Assembly: GCA_900541585.1 (NCBI GenBank)
Contig: UQKD01000005.1
Coordinates: forward strand, 1-64,000
Direction of reading: 5' to 3'
Origin: an uncultured Alistipes sp.
GTDB lineage: Bacteria > Bacteroidota > Bacteroidia > Bacteroidales > Rikenellaceae
Length of the DNA stretch: 64,000 nt
Part shown: piece after piece, positions 45,644-54,240 of the stretch
How the letters are laid out: every line of letters starts with the position of its first letter
Position numbering within the stretch: position 1 is the first letter of the stretch
Made by a program: the position numbers and the translations under genes
The notes under the pieces: model-generated
The model's input: the letters and a program-made list of their open reading frames with translations, nothing else
Database searches by the model: none
Told to the model about the DNA's origin: nothing

Positions 45644-45717
45644 TGATCCCGGCGGGATTCGAACCCACGACCGACAGCTTAGAAGGCTGTTGCTCTATCC
45701 AACTGAGCTACGAGACC
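45644..45717 (-). tRNA. tRNA-Arg (anticodon TCT)
   Basis: Complete 74-nt cloverleaf on the minus strand: acceptor GGTCTCG / CGGGATC, D-arm GCTC...GAGC, anticodon arm ACAGC-CTTCTAA-GCTGT with anticodon TCT, T-arm GTGGG-TTCGAAT-CCCGC, discriminator A. CCA is not encoded. It reads AGA/AGG codons. Confidence 0.95.
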
Positions 45718-45735
45718 ATCGTTGAAATGACGCTG

Positions 45736-45766
45736 CAAAAGTAAGAAATTTCGGGCCAACTGCAAA
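45736..45766 (-). promoter_or_regulatory. Strong promoter for tRNA-Arg
   Basis: On the minus strand TTTG (45763-45766), a 19-base spacer, TACTTTTG (45736-45743), about 19 bases before the tRNA. Confidence 0.8.
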
Positions 45767-45942
45767 CTTATCGTCCGATTTCTTGCGACCGGACCCTTGT
45801 CGGGAAACTCCCGGTTCCGCCGGAGCGGGGATGCCGGGACCGGGCGGATTGGCAAAAACAATCCGGAAAATGGGTTTTTCCGTCTGTAAATTGTTCAATT
45901 TGAGAAATTTTTCCTAACTTGACATAGCCCAACTCGCCCGTC

Positions 45943-46203
45943 ATGCAAAAACAGACCCTTCTGTCGCTTTTGGCGATATTTTCGTGCGCATCAGTAGGTG
46001 CGCAGGAACCCGACTATCGGCTCGGAAAGGTCTCCCTCGACGAGCTCCGCATGGAGCGTTACGACAAGGACCCCGTCGCCGATGTAGTCATCCTCTGCGA
46101 GGACAATTCCTGAACTACCAGTTCACCTCGACGATCACCCTCGTCCAGGAGTACCGCGCCGTAGGCTGCGAGGACGTGACGACCGTGGAGATCCGTCTGC
46201 CGG
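45943..46203 (+). pseudogene. Frameshifted, truncated DUF3857-like exported protein
   Basis: ATG 45943 opens a 56-codon frame with a signal peptide (MQKQTLLSLLAIFSCASVGAQ) followed by VSLDELRMERYDKDPVAD and a TGA at 46111. In another frame, from 46113, the sequence continues as NYQFTSTITLVQEYRAVGCE...VEIRLP, which matches the next part of DUF3857-domain proteins (YDKDP-A-A-VVL, then ...VRIKIL...IPL). Homology then stops at a terminator. The full protein would be several hundred residues, so this is the decayed 5' end of a gene. Confidence 0.65.
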
Positions 46204-46212
46204 CAAATGGCA

Positions 46213-46245
46213 AACGGGGTCTCGCGATGGGACCCCGTTGTTTTT
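46213..46245 (+). terminator. Intrinsic terminator after the DUF3857 remnant
   Basis: Perfect nine-pair stem AACGGGGTC / GACCCCGTT with a 9-base loop, then GTTTTTC. It lies between the remnant and the convergent kinase gene. Confidence 0.8.
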
Positions 46246-46259
46246 CGGGCCGGTGCCGC

Positions 46260-47591
46260 CTATTTCCGCGGCAGGACGACCACGATGCGCGTGCCTTCGG
46301 TGTACTCCGGGTCGATGCGGATTTCGCCGCCCAGGTGGCGGACGATCAGGCGGCAGAGGTAAAGTCCCAGTCCGTTGCCCTGGCTGAACGGGTCGAGTTT
46401 GGTGAACCGCTCGAATGCCTGGTCGTATTTCTCGGGCGGGATTCCGCAGCCGGTGTCCGTCACGGCGATATACACGCGCTCGTCGCCTTCGCGGCCGCAT
46501 TCGAGGCGGATATGGCCTTCCCGGGTGAATTTATATGCGTTGCCGAGCAGTGCCGAGAGCAGGACGCCGAGGTATTTCTCGCTCGATACTACGGCGATCG
46601 TTTCGGCGGGAATGCCGTCGGCGTAGGCCACGCCGGTCTTCGGGCAGCGGATCTTCATGGCGCGCAGCTGCGAGCGGCACAGCGCGCAGAGGTTGAGGTA
46701 ACTGCGCGGCAGCGGCTCGGTCAGGTTTTCGAGATAGGAGACTTCGAGCATGTCCTCGAACAGGTAGCGCAGCTGGCGGCGGCTCTCGTGGATGATCTGG
46801 CAGTATTGGTCGTGCGCTTCGGGCGACACTTCGTCGGCGCACAGCAGTTCCGAGAATCCGGCGATGCTGTTGAGCGGCGTGCGGACTTCGTGGCAGATCG
46901 AGTTGATGAAGGCGTTTTTCCTCTCCTCGCTCTTGCGGCCCTGCTCCATCTGCCGCAGCAACTCCTGCTGGAGCTGTTTTGTGCGGCGGTTGCCGGCGTA
47001 GATGAACGCCACGGCCGCGCCGGCCGCCAGCAGCAGCAGGGACAGCGACACGAGGGCTATCTTGTGGTGGCGGGCGCTCAGCAGCGCCTTGTCGAGCGCC
47101 AGCCGGTCCAGTTCGTACGAGGCCTGCATCTCGCGTATCGTCTCGGTCTGTTCGAAGCGCATGGCCGAATTGCGGACCTTCACGGCGAGGTCGTAGGCCG
47201 CGCAGGCTTCTTTGTCGCGGTGCAGGGCGTGGAGCACCCAGGCGCGTTTCTGGTAGCAGGCCGTGGGGCGCACGCCCTGTATCGGGCGGTGTTCGGCGAG
47301 GTAGATCAGCGAATCGGTGCAGGCGAGCGCGCGGACGTATTCGCCGCGGTTGACGGCTTTGCGATAGGCGGCCTGGAAGTAGCGGGTGCGGGCCATGGTC
47401 AGCCGGCTTTCGCGGATCGATTCGAGGAATCCGCTGGGCAGGAAGAGGTGCATGCCGGGTTTGCCGCCGAAGGGGGTATCGCCGTCCTCGGGAAGCCACG
47501 GCTGCGCCGAAGCTCCGCGCGGAAGCGCCGTCAGAGCCAGTACGGCCAGCGTCGCCAGAGCGACGACGGATCGGATACGGTTCGTCGTCAT
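46260..47591 (-). CDS. Sensor histidine kinase with intact H-box
   Basis: A 443-residue protein: signal peptide (to about 29), a short TPR-like periplasmic part (65-170), one membrane segment (178-199), a HisKA domain with ICHEVRTPL (phospho-acceptor His234) and an HATPase domain with N-box LLGNAYKF, G1 DTGCGIPPE and G2 GNGLGLYLC. It should phosphorylate a response regulator, perhaps the one at 49763. Its ATG overlaps the stop of the second kinase (ATGA), so the two are made together. Confidence 0.9.
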   Translation of the reverse strand: MTTNRIRSVVALATLAVLALTALPRGASAQPWLPEDGDTPFGGKPGMHLFLPSGFLESIRESRLTMARTRYFQAAYRKAVNRGEYVRALACTDSLIYLAEHRPIQGVRPTACYQKRAWVLHALHRDKEACAAYDLAVKVRNSAMRFEQTETIREMQASYELDRLALDKALLSARHHKIALVSLSLLLLAAGAAVAFIYAGNRRTKQLQQELLRQMEQGRKSEERKNAFINSICHEVRTPLNSIAGFSELLCADEVSPEAHDQYCQIIHESRRQLRYLFEDMLEVSYLENLTEPLPRSYLNLCALCRSQLRAMKIRCPKTGVAYADGIPAETIAVVSSEKYLGVLLSALLGNAYKFTREGHIRLECGREGDERVYIAVTDTGCGIPPEKYDQAFERFTKLDPFSQGNGLGLYLCRLIVRHLGGEIRIDPEYTEGTRIVVVLPRK

Positions 47592-49678
47592 GGCTTCAGG
47601 GGTATTGTGAAGATGAAACGTGCGCCTCCGGTGTAGTCCGCATCGAGGCGTATCGAGCCGGAAAGGTGCCCGGCGATGATGCGGCAGAGCGAGAGGCTCA
47701 GGCCGCGCGACCCCACGGGGCCGTCGGACAGCGGACGGAAAATCTCCGCCTGCCGTTCGGGGGCGATTCCGCAGCCGGTGTCGGTGACCGAAACGCGGAG
47801 GATGTTGGCCGCCGGGTCTGTCTCGTAGCGGAGCGTGATGCTGCCCTCGGAGGTGAATTTCGCGGCGTTGTCGAGCAGCGCGCGGACCACGAACGAGAAG
47901 TATTGGGCATGCGTCGGGACGATACAGCGCGTCCCCGGCGTCTCGATGCGGTATTCGACTCCGCCGCTGTGCGGCAGGCGCGAGGCGGTCAGCAGTTCCG
48001 CGTTGCACAGTTCGTCGATGTCGGCCTCTTCGAACTGCAACTGCTCGGTCAGGCTGTCGAGGTTGGCGGCTTCGAGCATGTTGTCGAGCGTCGAGAGCAG
48101 CAGGTCGGTGTTTTCGCGGATGTCGCCGAGCATCTCCAGCCGTTCCCCGATTCCCGTGTCGGCGAGCATCAGTTTCTGCGAAGTCTGGTCGATGGTTTCC
48201 AGCGGCTGTCCGATTCCCCGGCAGATCGTGCCGATGAAGATCGACTTCATGTGCTCGCTCTCCCTGGCCTTGCGGTTGTGCCGGGCGATGGCGGCCTGGA
48301 GGCGGCGGTTGCGGCGCAGGGCGACGTAGTAGTAGACGCCGGTTCCGAGCAGCAGGACGCCGATGGCGATGAACGAAAACAGCGCTGCCATGCGGTTGCG
48401 GATCAGGGCGTGTGTCTCGGCGAGTTTGAGCCGGTCCATGTCGTGACGGCGGCGGATGGTTTCGCTCCGCTCGCGGCGCTCGGCCGAGAAGATCGAGTCC
48501 TGCACCTCCGCCGTGCGTTCGTAACCGGCGTACGATTCGTCGTAGCGGCCTGCGCGGGCCAGCATCACGCTGCGGTCGCGGTTGACCCGGTAGATTTTCG
48601 AGGGCATCATGCGGAAATAGCCCTTGCCCTGGTCGATCATCCTCATCAGCGAGTCGCAGTAGAGAACGCTCTGGTCGTAGTGGCCCCGGATTCCGTTCCA
48701 GAGGTAGCCCAGTTCGTAGATGTAGGTCTTGTTGCGCACGAGGTTCTCGCCTTCGGCGTTGAGCATGCGTTGCCGGAATTCGGCGAAATTCCGTTCGATC
48801 AGATCGTCGCGTCCGACGTTGATCGCACAGCGGATCAGCTGCCGGTAGGGGTTTACGTAGCTGTTGTCGCGGTAGAGGTAGGGACGGCGCTGCAGGCGGT
48901 CTTCCAGGGCGTAGTAGGAGTCGATCAGGGCGATGAAATCCGAGGTCAGCCGCACCTGGCCGGCGTAATCGCAGGCCTGGTTGTAGGCGCCGCTGAGCAG
49001 GAAATAGACCAGATTGGCGAAATTCTTGCGCACGACCAGTTCGGGCATCTGCCGCGTCAGTTCGTAGGCCTCCTCCCAGGTTTTCGTCTGGGGGACGTAG
49101 GCCGATTTGACGCCCTTTTCGTAATAGTCGATCGTGATGCCCGCATGGCCTTTCAGCATGAGCCGCTTGACGCGGTGGAACACGTTGTCCGGGTGTGCGG
49201 AGTCGTCGTCGCACCATGCGACGATCTTATGGGCCAGTTCGAGAGCCTTTTTCCGGTCGTATTCGTTGTCCTGCCGGTAGTAGGTGACGGCCATTTCGGC
49301 GTAGGCGTCCATGCCCTCCTCGGGTGTTCCGGGCGTCAGTTCCCGCAGGTCGCGGATGTAGCGGTCGAGCGAATCCGCTTTTTCGGGATAGGGGGCGTAC
49401 TGCGCCAGGATGGGCACGGTGGCCATGGTCATGGCGTAGGTGTCGCGGACGGCGGCGGCTTCGCGGAAAAGCTGGATCGAATAGGCCAGGTTGAGGTTCG
49501 AGTCTTCGTTGAGGTCTTTCAGGTTGAGCAGCAGCGCCACTCTCTGCCGGGGATCGGCCGTCTGCGCGAGCGCCTGCTGGAGGCTGTCCGACAACTGCTT
49601 GTGTGTCGATGCGTTCAGGCCTGTGCCCCACAGGACACAGAAGGCGAGGAGTATTTTCCGGAAGTGACGCATTTCCAA
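47588..49678 (-). CDS. Sensor kinase-like protein lacking the phospho-acceptor histidine
   Basis: A 696-residue protein: signal peptide, a long helical TPR-like periplasmic part (about 25-415), one membrane segment (430-453) and a kinase-like module. The H-box reads TICRGIGQPLETI: the His is Arg487 (codon CGG at 48218-48220). The ATP-binding half is largely kept (N-box LLDNAAKF, G1 DTGCGIAPE, G2 GSRGLSLSLC, where the usual GLGL is GLSL). It may sense a signal and act with the intact kinase encoded by the next, overlapping gene. Confidence 0.85.
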   Translation of the reverse strand: MEMRHFRKILLAFCVLWGTGLNASTHKQLSDSLQQALAQTADPRQRVALLLNLKDLNEDSNLNLAYSIQLFREAAAVRDTYAMTMATVPILAQYAPYPEKADSLDRYIRDLRELTPGTPEEGMDAYAEMAVTYYRQDNEYDRKKALELAHKIVAWCDDDSAHPDNVFHRVKRLMLKGHAGITIDYYEKGVKSAYVPQTKTWEEAYELTRQMPELVVRKNFANLVYFLLSGAYNQACDYAGQVRLTSDFIALIDSYYALEDRLQRRPYLYRDNSYVNPYRQLIRCAINVGRDDLIERNFAEFRQRMLNAEGENLVRNKTYIYELGYLWNGIRGHYDQSVLYCDSLMRMIDQGKGYFRMMPSKIYRVNRDRSVMLARAGRYDESYAGYERTAEVQDSIFSAERRERSETIRRRHDMDRLKLAETHALIRNRMAALFSFIAIGVLLLGTGVYYYVALRRNRRLQAAIARHNRKARESEHMKSIFIGTICRGIGQPLETIDQTSQKLMLADTGIGERLEMLGDIRENTDLLLSTLDNMLEAANLDSLTEQLQFEEADIDELCNAELLTASRLPHSGGVEYRIETPGTRCIVPTHAQYFSFVVRALLDNAAKFTSEGSITLRYETDPAANILRVSVTDTGCGIAPERQAEIFRPLSDGPVGSRGLSLSLCRIIAGHLSGSIRLDADYTGGARFIFTIPLKP

Positions 49679-49709
49679 GGATGGCCGGATCGCAGCTTTT
49701 GGTGAGGAG

Positions 49710-49734
49710 AAAAAAAACGGACCGGAAGGGTCCG
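49710..49734 (-). terminator. Terminator between response regulator and kinase genes
   Basis: Stem CGGACC / GGTCCG with a 5-base loop; on the minus strand it is followed by eight T. It lies downstream of the regulator and upstream of the two kinases. Confidence 0.8.
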
Positions 49735-49762
49735 CTGTACACCGGTAAAACGGTTCCCGACC

Positions 49763-50158
49763 TTATTTCGTGAGGTATTTGTCGAGATACATTTTCAGTT
49801 CGCGCGGCATGACGGGTTTGGTGATGAACCCGTTGCATCCCGCTTCCTCGGCGATGCGCCGGTCGGTGTCGAAGGCGTAGGCCGTCTGCATGATGACGGG
49901 CAGCTTGTCCGTATGGAGACGAATCTCCTTCAGCGCCTCGATGCCGTCCATCACGGGCATTTTAATATCCATCAGTACGGCGTCGGGATTGTGCGATAGC
50001 GCATACTCCACAGCCTCCTTGCCGTTCTTCGCCCAGAGCAGGTTATACTCTTTTTTGAGGATTATTTCCAGCAGCTTGTAGTTGCTTTCCACGTCTTCCG
50101 CAATCAGGATCAACGGCTTGCGTTCGGATGTATTGTTGTCTGTCATTGTGTATTGCAT
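49763..50158 (-). CDS. Single-domain response regulator (CheY-like receiver)
   Basis: A 131-residue receiver with no output domain. Key residues are present: acidic pair AEDVE, phospho-acceptor in VLMDIKMPVMDG, Thr in MQTAY and Lys in ITKPV. It probably relays phosphate or acts by protein contact. Two starts are possible: 50158 (MQYTM) or 50146 (MTDNN); a TATATTTG element on the minus strand (50170-50177) fits either. Next to two sensor kinases, so a shared pathway is likely. Confidence 0.9.
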   Translation of the reverse strand: MQYTMTDNNTSERKPLILIAEDVESNYKLLEIILKKEYNLLWAKNGKEAVEYALSHNPDAVLMDIKMPVMDGIEALKEIRLHTDKLPVIMQTAYAFDTDRRIAEEAGCNGFITKPVMPRELKMYLDKYLTK

Positions 50159-50169
50159 TGCAGTTCCCG

Positions 50170-50177
50170 CAAATATA
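50170..50177 (-). promoter_or_regulatory. -7 element for the response regulator
   Basis: CAAATATA on the plus strand reads TATATTTG on the minus strand, 12 bases from the first ATG; no clear -33 at the usual distance. Confidence 0.45.
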
Positions 50178-50204
50178 GGAAAATTTTTCCAAAACCATTG
50201 TCCG

Positions 50205-51935
50205 TCAGCGGTAAAATGTTCCTTCGAAGTGCGTTGTATTTCCGCATCCGTCCGTGACCGAAAGCCGCACGGCGTGGGTGCGCCGCTGCGGCGGGGCGTC
50301 GAAAAAGTGCACCAGCGTTCCCTTCATCGGGAAGCGGTCGCAGGGAACCCATTCGCCGTCGATGTGCAGCGTCCACGAGGCGATGCCCGAGAAGTTGTCC
50401 GAGGCGCGGAACCGCACCCCTTCGGCCCGGGTGAGGTCGTCGCCTTGGGCGAAGAGCGGACGGATAGCGGGCGGCAGCGTGTCGGCCACGATCACCAAAT
50501 CGCCGGCCGTGCGCACCGAAGCCGTCACCGCGCCGTCGGCATAAGCGCCTCCGACGCAGGCCAGCGAGCCTCTGCGCGTGCGGACGGCCAGCTGGGCGTG
50601 CAGTTGCAGGGGACGCGGCACGCGGGCGCGGAGCGTGACCTCCACGGCGCGGAAAAGGGGCGTCGCGGGATCGAAGAAACGGTAGGCGGGCGAGAGTACG
50701 ACGACGCCCGAATCCGCCTGCGGGGCCTCCCCGCGTCCGGGACGGACGAAAGTCGGCTCGTAAATCGTCCCTTCGGGGATGCGGACCTCCGCCTCGCGCC
50801 CGATGCGCAGGACCGAAGCCCGGTCGGGCCGCAATGCCACGGCCGTGGTGTCGGCTTCGGCGCGGAACTCCCCGGCGCGTCCGCGGACGGTGAATTCCAG
50901 CGTCGAGACATTGCCGCAGTCGTCCTCGGCCTCGATGCGGATGCGGCGCACCTGTCCTTCCGCCGTGCGTATCAGCCCGCGTTCCGCCATCGCCGGGTAG
51001 AAACTGTCGGGCGCGCCTTCCAGCTGCGCCAGGCGGATTGCCTCGTTGCGCGACGCGACCTGTATCGGGTAACAGCTCACGGCGTCGCTGCAACGCGATA
51101 TGTCGTAGGTGAAGCTGTCCATACGGAATTCGAAGCAGGGGACACCGTCCGCGAAGACCGTGACGCGCCATACCCCGAAGGTGTTCCAGACGTCGTTGCG
51201 GCGGTCGGTGACTTCAGCCACGAAATAACCCCTGCGGCCCGCGCCGACGGGGCCGTCGTGCGTCAGGGCGTAGCGGCCTGCGGCCGTGCGGACCACGGCG
51301 TAGCTCTCCGGGACACTGCGCACGGGCACGCCCTGCACGGTGTCGACCTCGACGTAGTGCAGGCGCACGATGCGCGGCGGATATTCGTCCTTGGGGCGGA
51401 TGATTCCCTCACGGACGGGGTTGTAGAGCCGCTGGGTCTCCGTGTCGCGGATTTCGTAATGGAGGTGCGGGCCGCCCGACGAACCGCTGTCGCCCGAGTA
51501 AGCCACCGTGTCGCCCTGCTTCACGGGCCACTTTTCGGGACCGAACCAGAGGTTCACGCCGTTCGAACGGCGGTCGTAACGTTCCCTGCGCACGTGCCGC
51601 TCGATGTCGTCGCGGAAACGCCGGAGGTGGCCGTAGACGACCGTCGTGCCGTTGCGGAGCGTGAGGTAGACGGCGCGTCCGTAGCCGCCCGCCTGCAATG
51701 CCACGCGCGAAACGTAGCCGTCGGCCACGGCCACGACCGGTTTGCCCTCCTCGGCGTCGGTCTTGATGTCCACGCCCGCATGGAAATGCCCGGGGCGTAT
51801 CTCGCCGAAATTGGCCGAGTAGAGCCGTTGTTTCAGATCCCGCAGGGGGTAGATGTAATCCTTCGGGTCGAGTTGCTGTCCCCGTGCTCCCGAAGCGACT
51901 GCCGTAAGCAGAAGCAGTATTAGAATTCGTCGCAT
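50205..51935 (-). CDS. M23-family metallopeptidase, exported
   Basis: A 576-residue exported protein (signal peptide ending ASGARGQ). An M23 (LytM) domain near residues 35-170 has the zinc ligands in HFHAGVDIK (H-x-x-x-D) and PHLHYEI (H-x-H). The remaining ~400 residues are beta-sandwich-like. It likely trims peptidoglycan cross-links in the periplasm. It is the last gene of the lptB-aroA-aroC-prmC-recX operon and overlaps recX by 16 bases. Confidence 0.9.
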   Translation of the reverse strand: MRRILILLLLTAVASGARGQQLDPKDYIYPLRDLKQRLYSANFGEIRPGHFHAGVDIKTDAEEGKPVVAVADGYVSRVALQAGGYGRAVYLTLRNGTTVVYGHLRRFRDDIERHVRRERYDRRSNGVNLWFGPEKWPVKQGDTVAYSGDSGSSGGPHLHYEIRDTETQRLYNPVREGIIRPKDEYPPRIVRLHYVEVDTVQGVPVRSVPESYAVVRTAAGRYALTHDGPVGAGRRGYFVAEVTDRRNDVWNTFGVWRVTVFADGVPCFEFRMDSFTYDISRCSDAVSCYPIQVASRNEAIRLAQLEGAPDSFYPAMAERGLIRTAEGQVRRIRIEAEDDCGNVSTLEFTVRGRAGEFRAEADTTAVALRPDRASVLRIGREAEVRIPEGTIYEPTFVRPGRGEAPQADSGVVVLSPAYRFFDPATPLFRAVEVTLRARVPRPLQLHAQLAVRTRRGSLACVGGAYADGAVTASVRTAGDLVIVADTLPPAIRPLFAQGDDLTRAEGVRFRASDNFSGIASWTLHIDGEWVPCDRFPMKGTLVHFFDAPPQRRTHAVRLSVTDGCGNTTHFEGTFYR

Positions 51936-52432
51936 GCGTCCGTCTCCCTGACCATTGCCGAGGCGGCGTCCATGACGGCCTCGTAGTCGTATCCGAGCGA
52001 AAGCCCGTAGCGTATCAGTTTGGTTTTCAATTCGTATTGTGTGGTGTATTTCACCGTCCGTGCCTTGCGTTCGAGCTGCTGCGCGAGCCGCTCGCCCATC
52101 CCCGAACGGTCGGCCTGCGACAGCGCCGCGTCGATCCGTTCCTTCGAAACCCCCTTGCGTTGCAGGGCCGTGCGGATTTTGTACTCGCCCCAGCCGCTCA
52201 GCCGCAGTTTTTCCCGCACGAAGGCCTCGGCGTAGCGGCTGTCGTCGATAAAGCGGTCGCGCACCAGCCGGGCGAGCACCTGCTCGGCATCCTTTTCCGC
52301 CACTCCCCAGCCGCGCATCAGCCGCCGGGCGTCGCCCTCCGACTTTTCGGCGCGGGCGCAGAGGCGCATCAGCGCCGCGAGCGCCTCGTCGGGCGTCTTG
52401 CCGCGTTTTTTCCTTATTTCAGCCGGCTGCAT
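51920..52432 (-). CDS. recX: Regulatory protein RecX
   Basis: A 170-residue RecA modulator made of three-helix repeats: ALAALMRLCARAEKSEGDARRLM, RFIDDSRYAEAFVREKLRLSGWG (in parts: FIDDSRYAEAFV) and KGVSKERIDAAL. The start MQPAEIRKK at 52432 overlaps the prmC end by 19 bases. Confidence 0.9.
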   Translation of the reverse strand: MQPAEIRKKRGKTPDEALAALMRLCARAEKSEGDARRLMRGWGVAEKDAEQVLARLVRDRFIDDSRYAEAFVREKLRLSGWGEYKIRTALQRKGVSKERIDAALSQADRSGMGERLAQQLERKARTVKYTTQYELKTKLIRYGLSLGYDYEAVMDAASAMVRETDACDEF

Positions 52433-53253
52433 ACCATGCGTGGTTTTCCGAAGAGATCCTCGCGGACCTCGGTGTCGGTGTATCCTTCGGCGCCGAGCAT
52501 GCGGACGATCTCCGCCGCGGCGCGTTCGTAAATCTCGAACCAAAGGCGTCCGCCGGGTGTCAGCATCCGCCGTCCCGCCTGCGCGATGGCGCGGTAGAAA
52601 CGGATGGCGTCGTCGTCGGGGACGAACAGCGCCAGGCCGGGTTCGTGGTCGCGGACATTGGGGTGCATCGCCGCGCGGTCACTCTCGGGGACGTAGGGCG
52701 GATTCGATACGATCATGTCGAAGTGCTCCGGAAAAGCCTCCTCCAGTCCGCCGAGGGCATCGGCTTTGCGGAGCGTGACCGCCGCGCCGAGTTTCTGGAA
52801 ATTCTCCGCCGCTACGGCCAGCGCGTCGTCCGAGATGTCGGCGGCGAAGACCTCCGCTTCGGGCATCCCCAGCGCCAGCGAAGCCGCGATGCAGCCGCTG
52901 CCCGTTCCTACGTCCAGCAGCCTCCGTGCCCGGTGTTTCCCGCGCAGGATCGCGTCGACCAGCTCTTCGGTCTCGGGCCGCGGGATCAGGACCCCTTCGC
53001 GCACGGCGAAGCGGCGACCGTAAAATTCCGAGTGTCCGACGACATATTGCAGGGGCCTTCCGGCGACGAGCTGCGCCTCCGCTTCCGGCAGGCCTTCCAC
53101 GGTGAGTTCCGCCTCCGGGTCGGTCAGCAGGGCCGACGGCGACAGCCCCGAAAGTTCCGCTACGGCGGCCAGCGCGATGCTGCGGGCTTCGCGTGCGTCG
53201 TAAAGCCCCGTGAGCCGTGCGGCCAGCGCGTCGATGGTCCCGCGGCGCGTCAT
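52414..53253 (-). CDS. prmC: Release factor glutamine methyltransferase PrmC
   Basis: A 279-residue SAM-dependent enzyme that methylates the GGQ Gln of release factors. The SAM motif LLDVGTGSGCIAASLAL and the catalytic IVSNPPYVPES are intact; an N-terminal helical domain precedes them (GRPLQYVVGHSEFYGRRF). Its ATG overlaps the aroC stop by 4 bases. Confidence 0.95.
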   Translation of the reverse strand: MTRRGTIDALAARLTGLYDAREARSIALAAVAELSGLSPSALLTDPEAELTVEGLPEAEAQLVAGRPLQYVVGHSEFYGRRFAVREGVLIPRPETEELVDAILRGKHRARRLLDVGTGSGCIAASLALGMPEAEVFAADISDDALAVAAENFQKLGAAVTLRKADALGGLEEAFPEHFDMIVSNPPYVPESDRAAMHPNVRDHEPGLALFVPDDDAIRFYRAIAQAGRRMLTPGGRLWFEIYERAAAEIVRMLGAEGYTDTEVREDLFGKPRMVCSRLK

Positions 53254-54227
53254 TGACGGAGGAAGTCGGCCAGGGCGATGGCCACGGCGGCTTCGACGAC
53301 CACCGCACCGCGCAGGGCGACGCAGACGTCGTGGCGGCCGTGGATTTCCAGCGGTTCGACCTTATCGGTCGCCAGGTTGTAGGTGATCTGTTCGCGGCCG
53401 ATGCTCGGCGTGGGTTTCAGCGCTGCGCGCACCACGATCTCGTTGCCGTTGGTCAGCCCGCCGTTGATGCCCCCGGCGTTGTTGGTCGCCGTCGTGCCGG
53501 CGCAGTCCGTGAAGCAGTCGTTGTTCTCTGAGCCGCGCAGGCGCGCCCCGGCGAATCCGCTGCCGAATTCGACCCCCTTGACCGCCGGAACGGCGAACAG
53601 CAGGTGGGCGATCATGCTTTCGGCCGAATCGAAGAAGGGCTGTCCCAGGCCGAGGGGTACGCTCTGCACGCGGCATTCGACGATGCCGCCCACCGAGTCG
53701 CGGTCGGCCGTCGCGGCGTGCAGCACCTCGTTGAAACGTTCGGGGTCGGTGCAGCCGCCGATCTCGGTCAGCCGCGTGGCGAACTGTACGCCCGCGGGCA
53801 ATACCTTCTTGGCCACGACGCCCGCGGCGACCAGCGCCACCGTAAGGCGCGCCGAGAAGTGCCCGCCGCCGCGCGGGTCGTTGAATCCGGCGAATTTGTG
53901 GTAGGCCACCAGGTCGGCATGCGAGGGCCGGTAGTGGCGCATGACGGTCGAGTAGTCTTGCGAGTGGGTGTTGGTGTTGGCGAATTCGATGGTCAGCGGC
54001 GCACCCGTCGTGTGGCCGTCGTAGACTCCCGACACGATCTGCGGTATGTCGGGTTCGCGCCTCGGCGTCGTGCCGGGCGCTCCGCTGCGGCGCCGTGCGA
54101 GGTCTTCGGCGAAGTCCTCCTCCGAGAGCGGGATGCCCGCCGGGACGCCGTCCAGCGAGATGCCTATCTGGTGTCCGTGCGACTCGCCCCAGATGGCGAG
54201 CCGGAAATTGTGTCCGAATTGGTTCAT
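53250..54227 (-). CDS. aroC: Chorismate synthase
   Basis: A 325-residue FMN-dependent enzyme forming chorismate from EPSP, the last shikimate step. Signatures: GESHGHQIGISLDGVPAG, RRRSGAPGTTPRREPD, YRPSHADLVAYHKFAG, RGGGHFSARLTVALVAAG and NNAGGINGGLTNGN. Somewhat shorter than the ~360 usual elsewhere. It is followed by prmC and preceded by aroA, the enzyme of the previous step. Confidence 0.96.
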   Translation of the reverse strand: MNQFGHNFRLAIWGESHGHQIGISLDGVPAGIPLSEEDFAEDLARRRSGAPGTTPRREPDIPQIVSGVYDGHTTGAPLTIEFANTNTHSQDYSTVMRHYRPSHADLVAYHKFAGFNDPRGGGHFSARLTVALVAAGVVAKKVLPAGVQFATRLTEIGGCTDPERFNEVLHAATADRDSVGGIVECRVQSVPLGLGQPFFDSAESMIAHLLFAVPAVKGVEFGSGFAGARLRGSENNDCFTDCAGTTATNNAGGINGGLTNGNEIVVRAALKPTPSIGREQITYNLATDKVEPLEIHGRHDVCVALRGAVVVEAAVAIALADFLRQ

Positions 54228-54240
54228 GGTCGGTTTGGTT

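Noticed and set aside
45984..47636. 550-codon plus-strand frame spanning the DUF3857 remnant and the kinase
   Set aside because: It only borrows a few codons of the remnant and then reads opposite a genuine kinase, through a terminator.
47666..49705. Long open frame on the plus strand opposite the kinase gene
   Set aside because: It is a GC-driven shadow; the minus-strand frame carries signal peptide, membrane segment and ATPase boxes, while the plus frame shows no domain.
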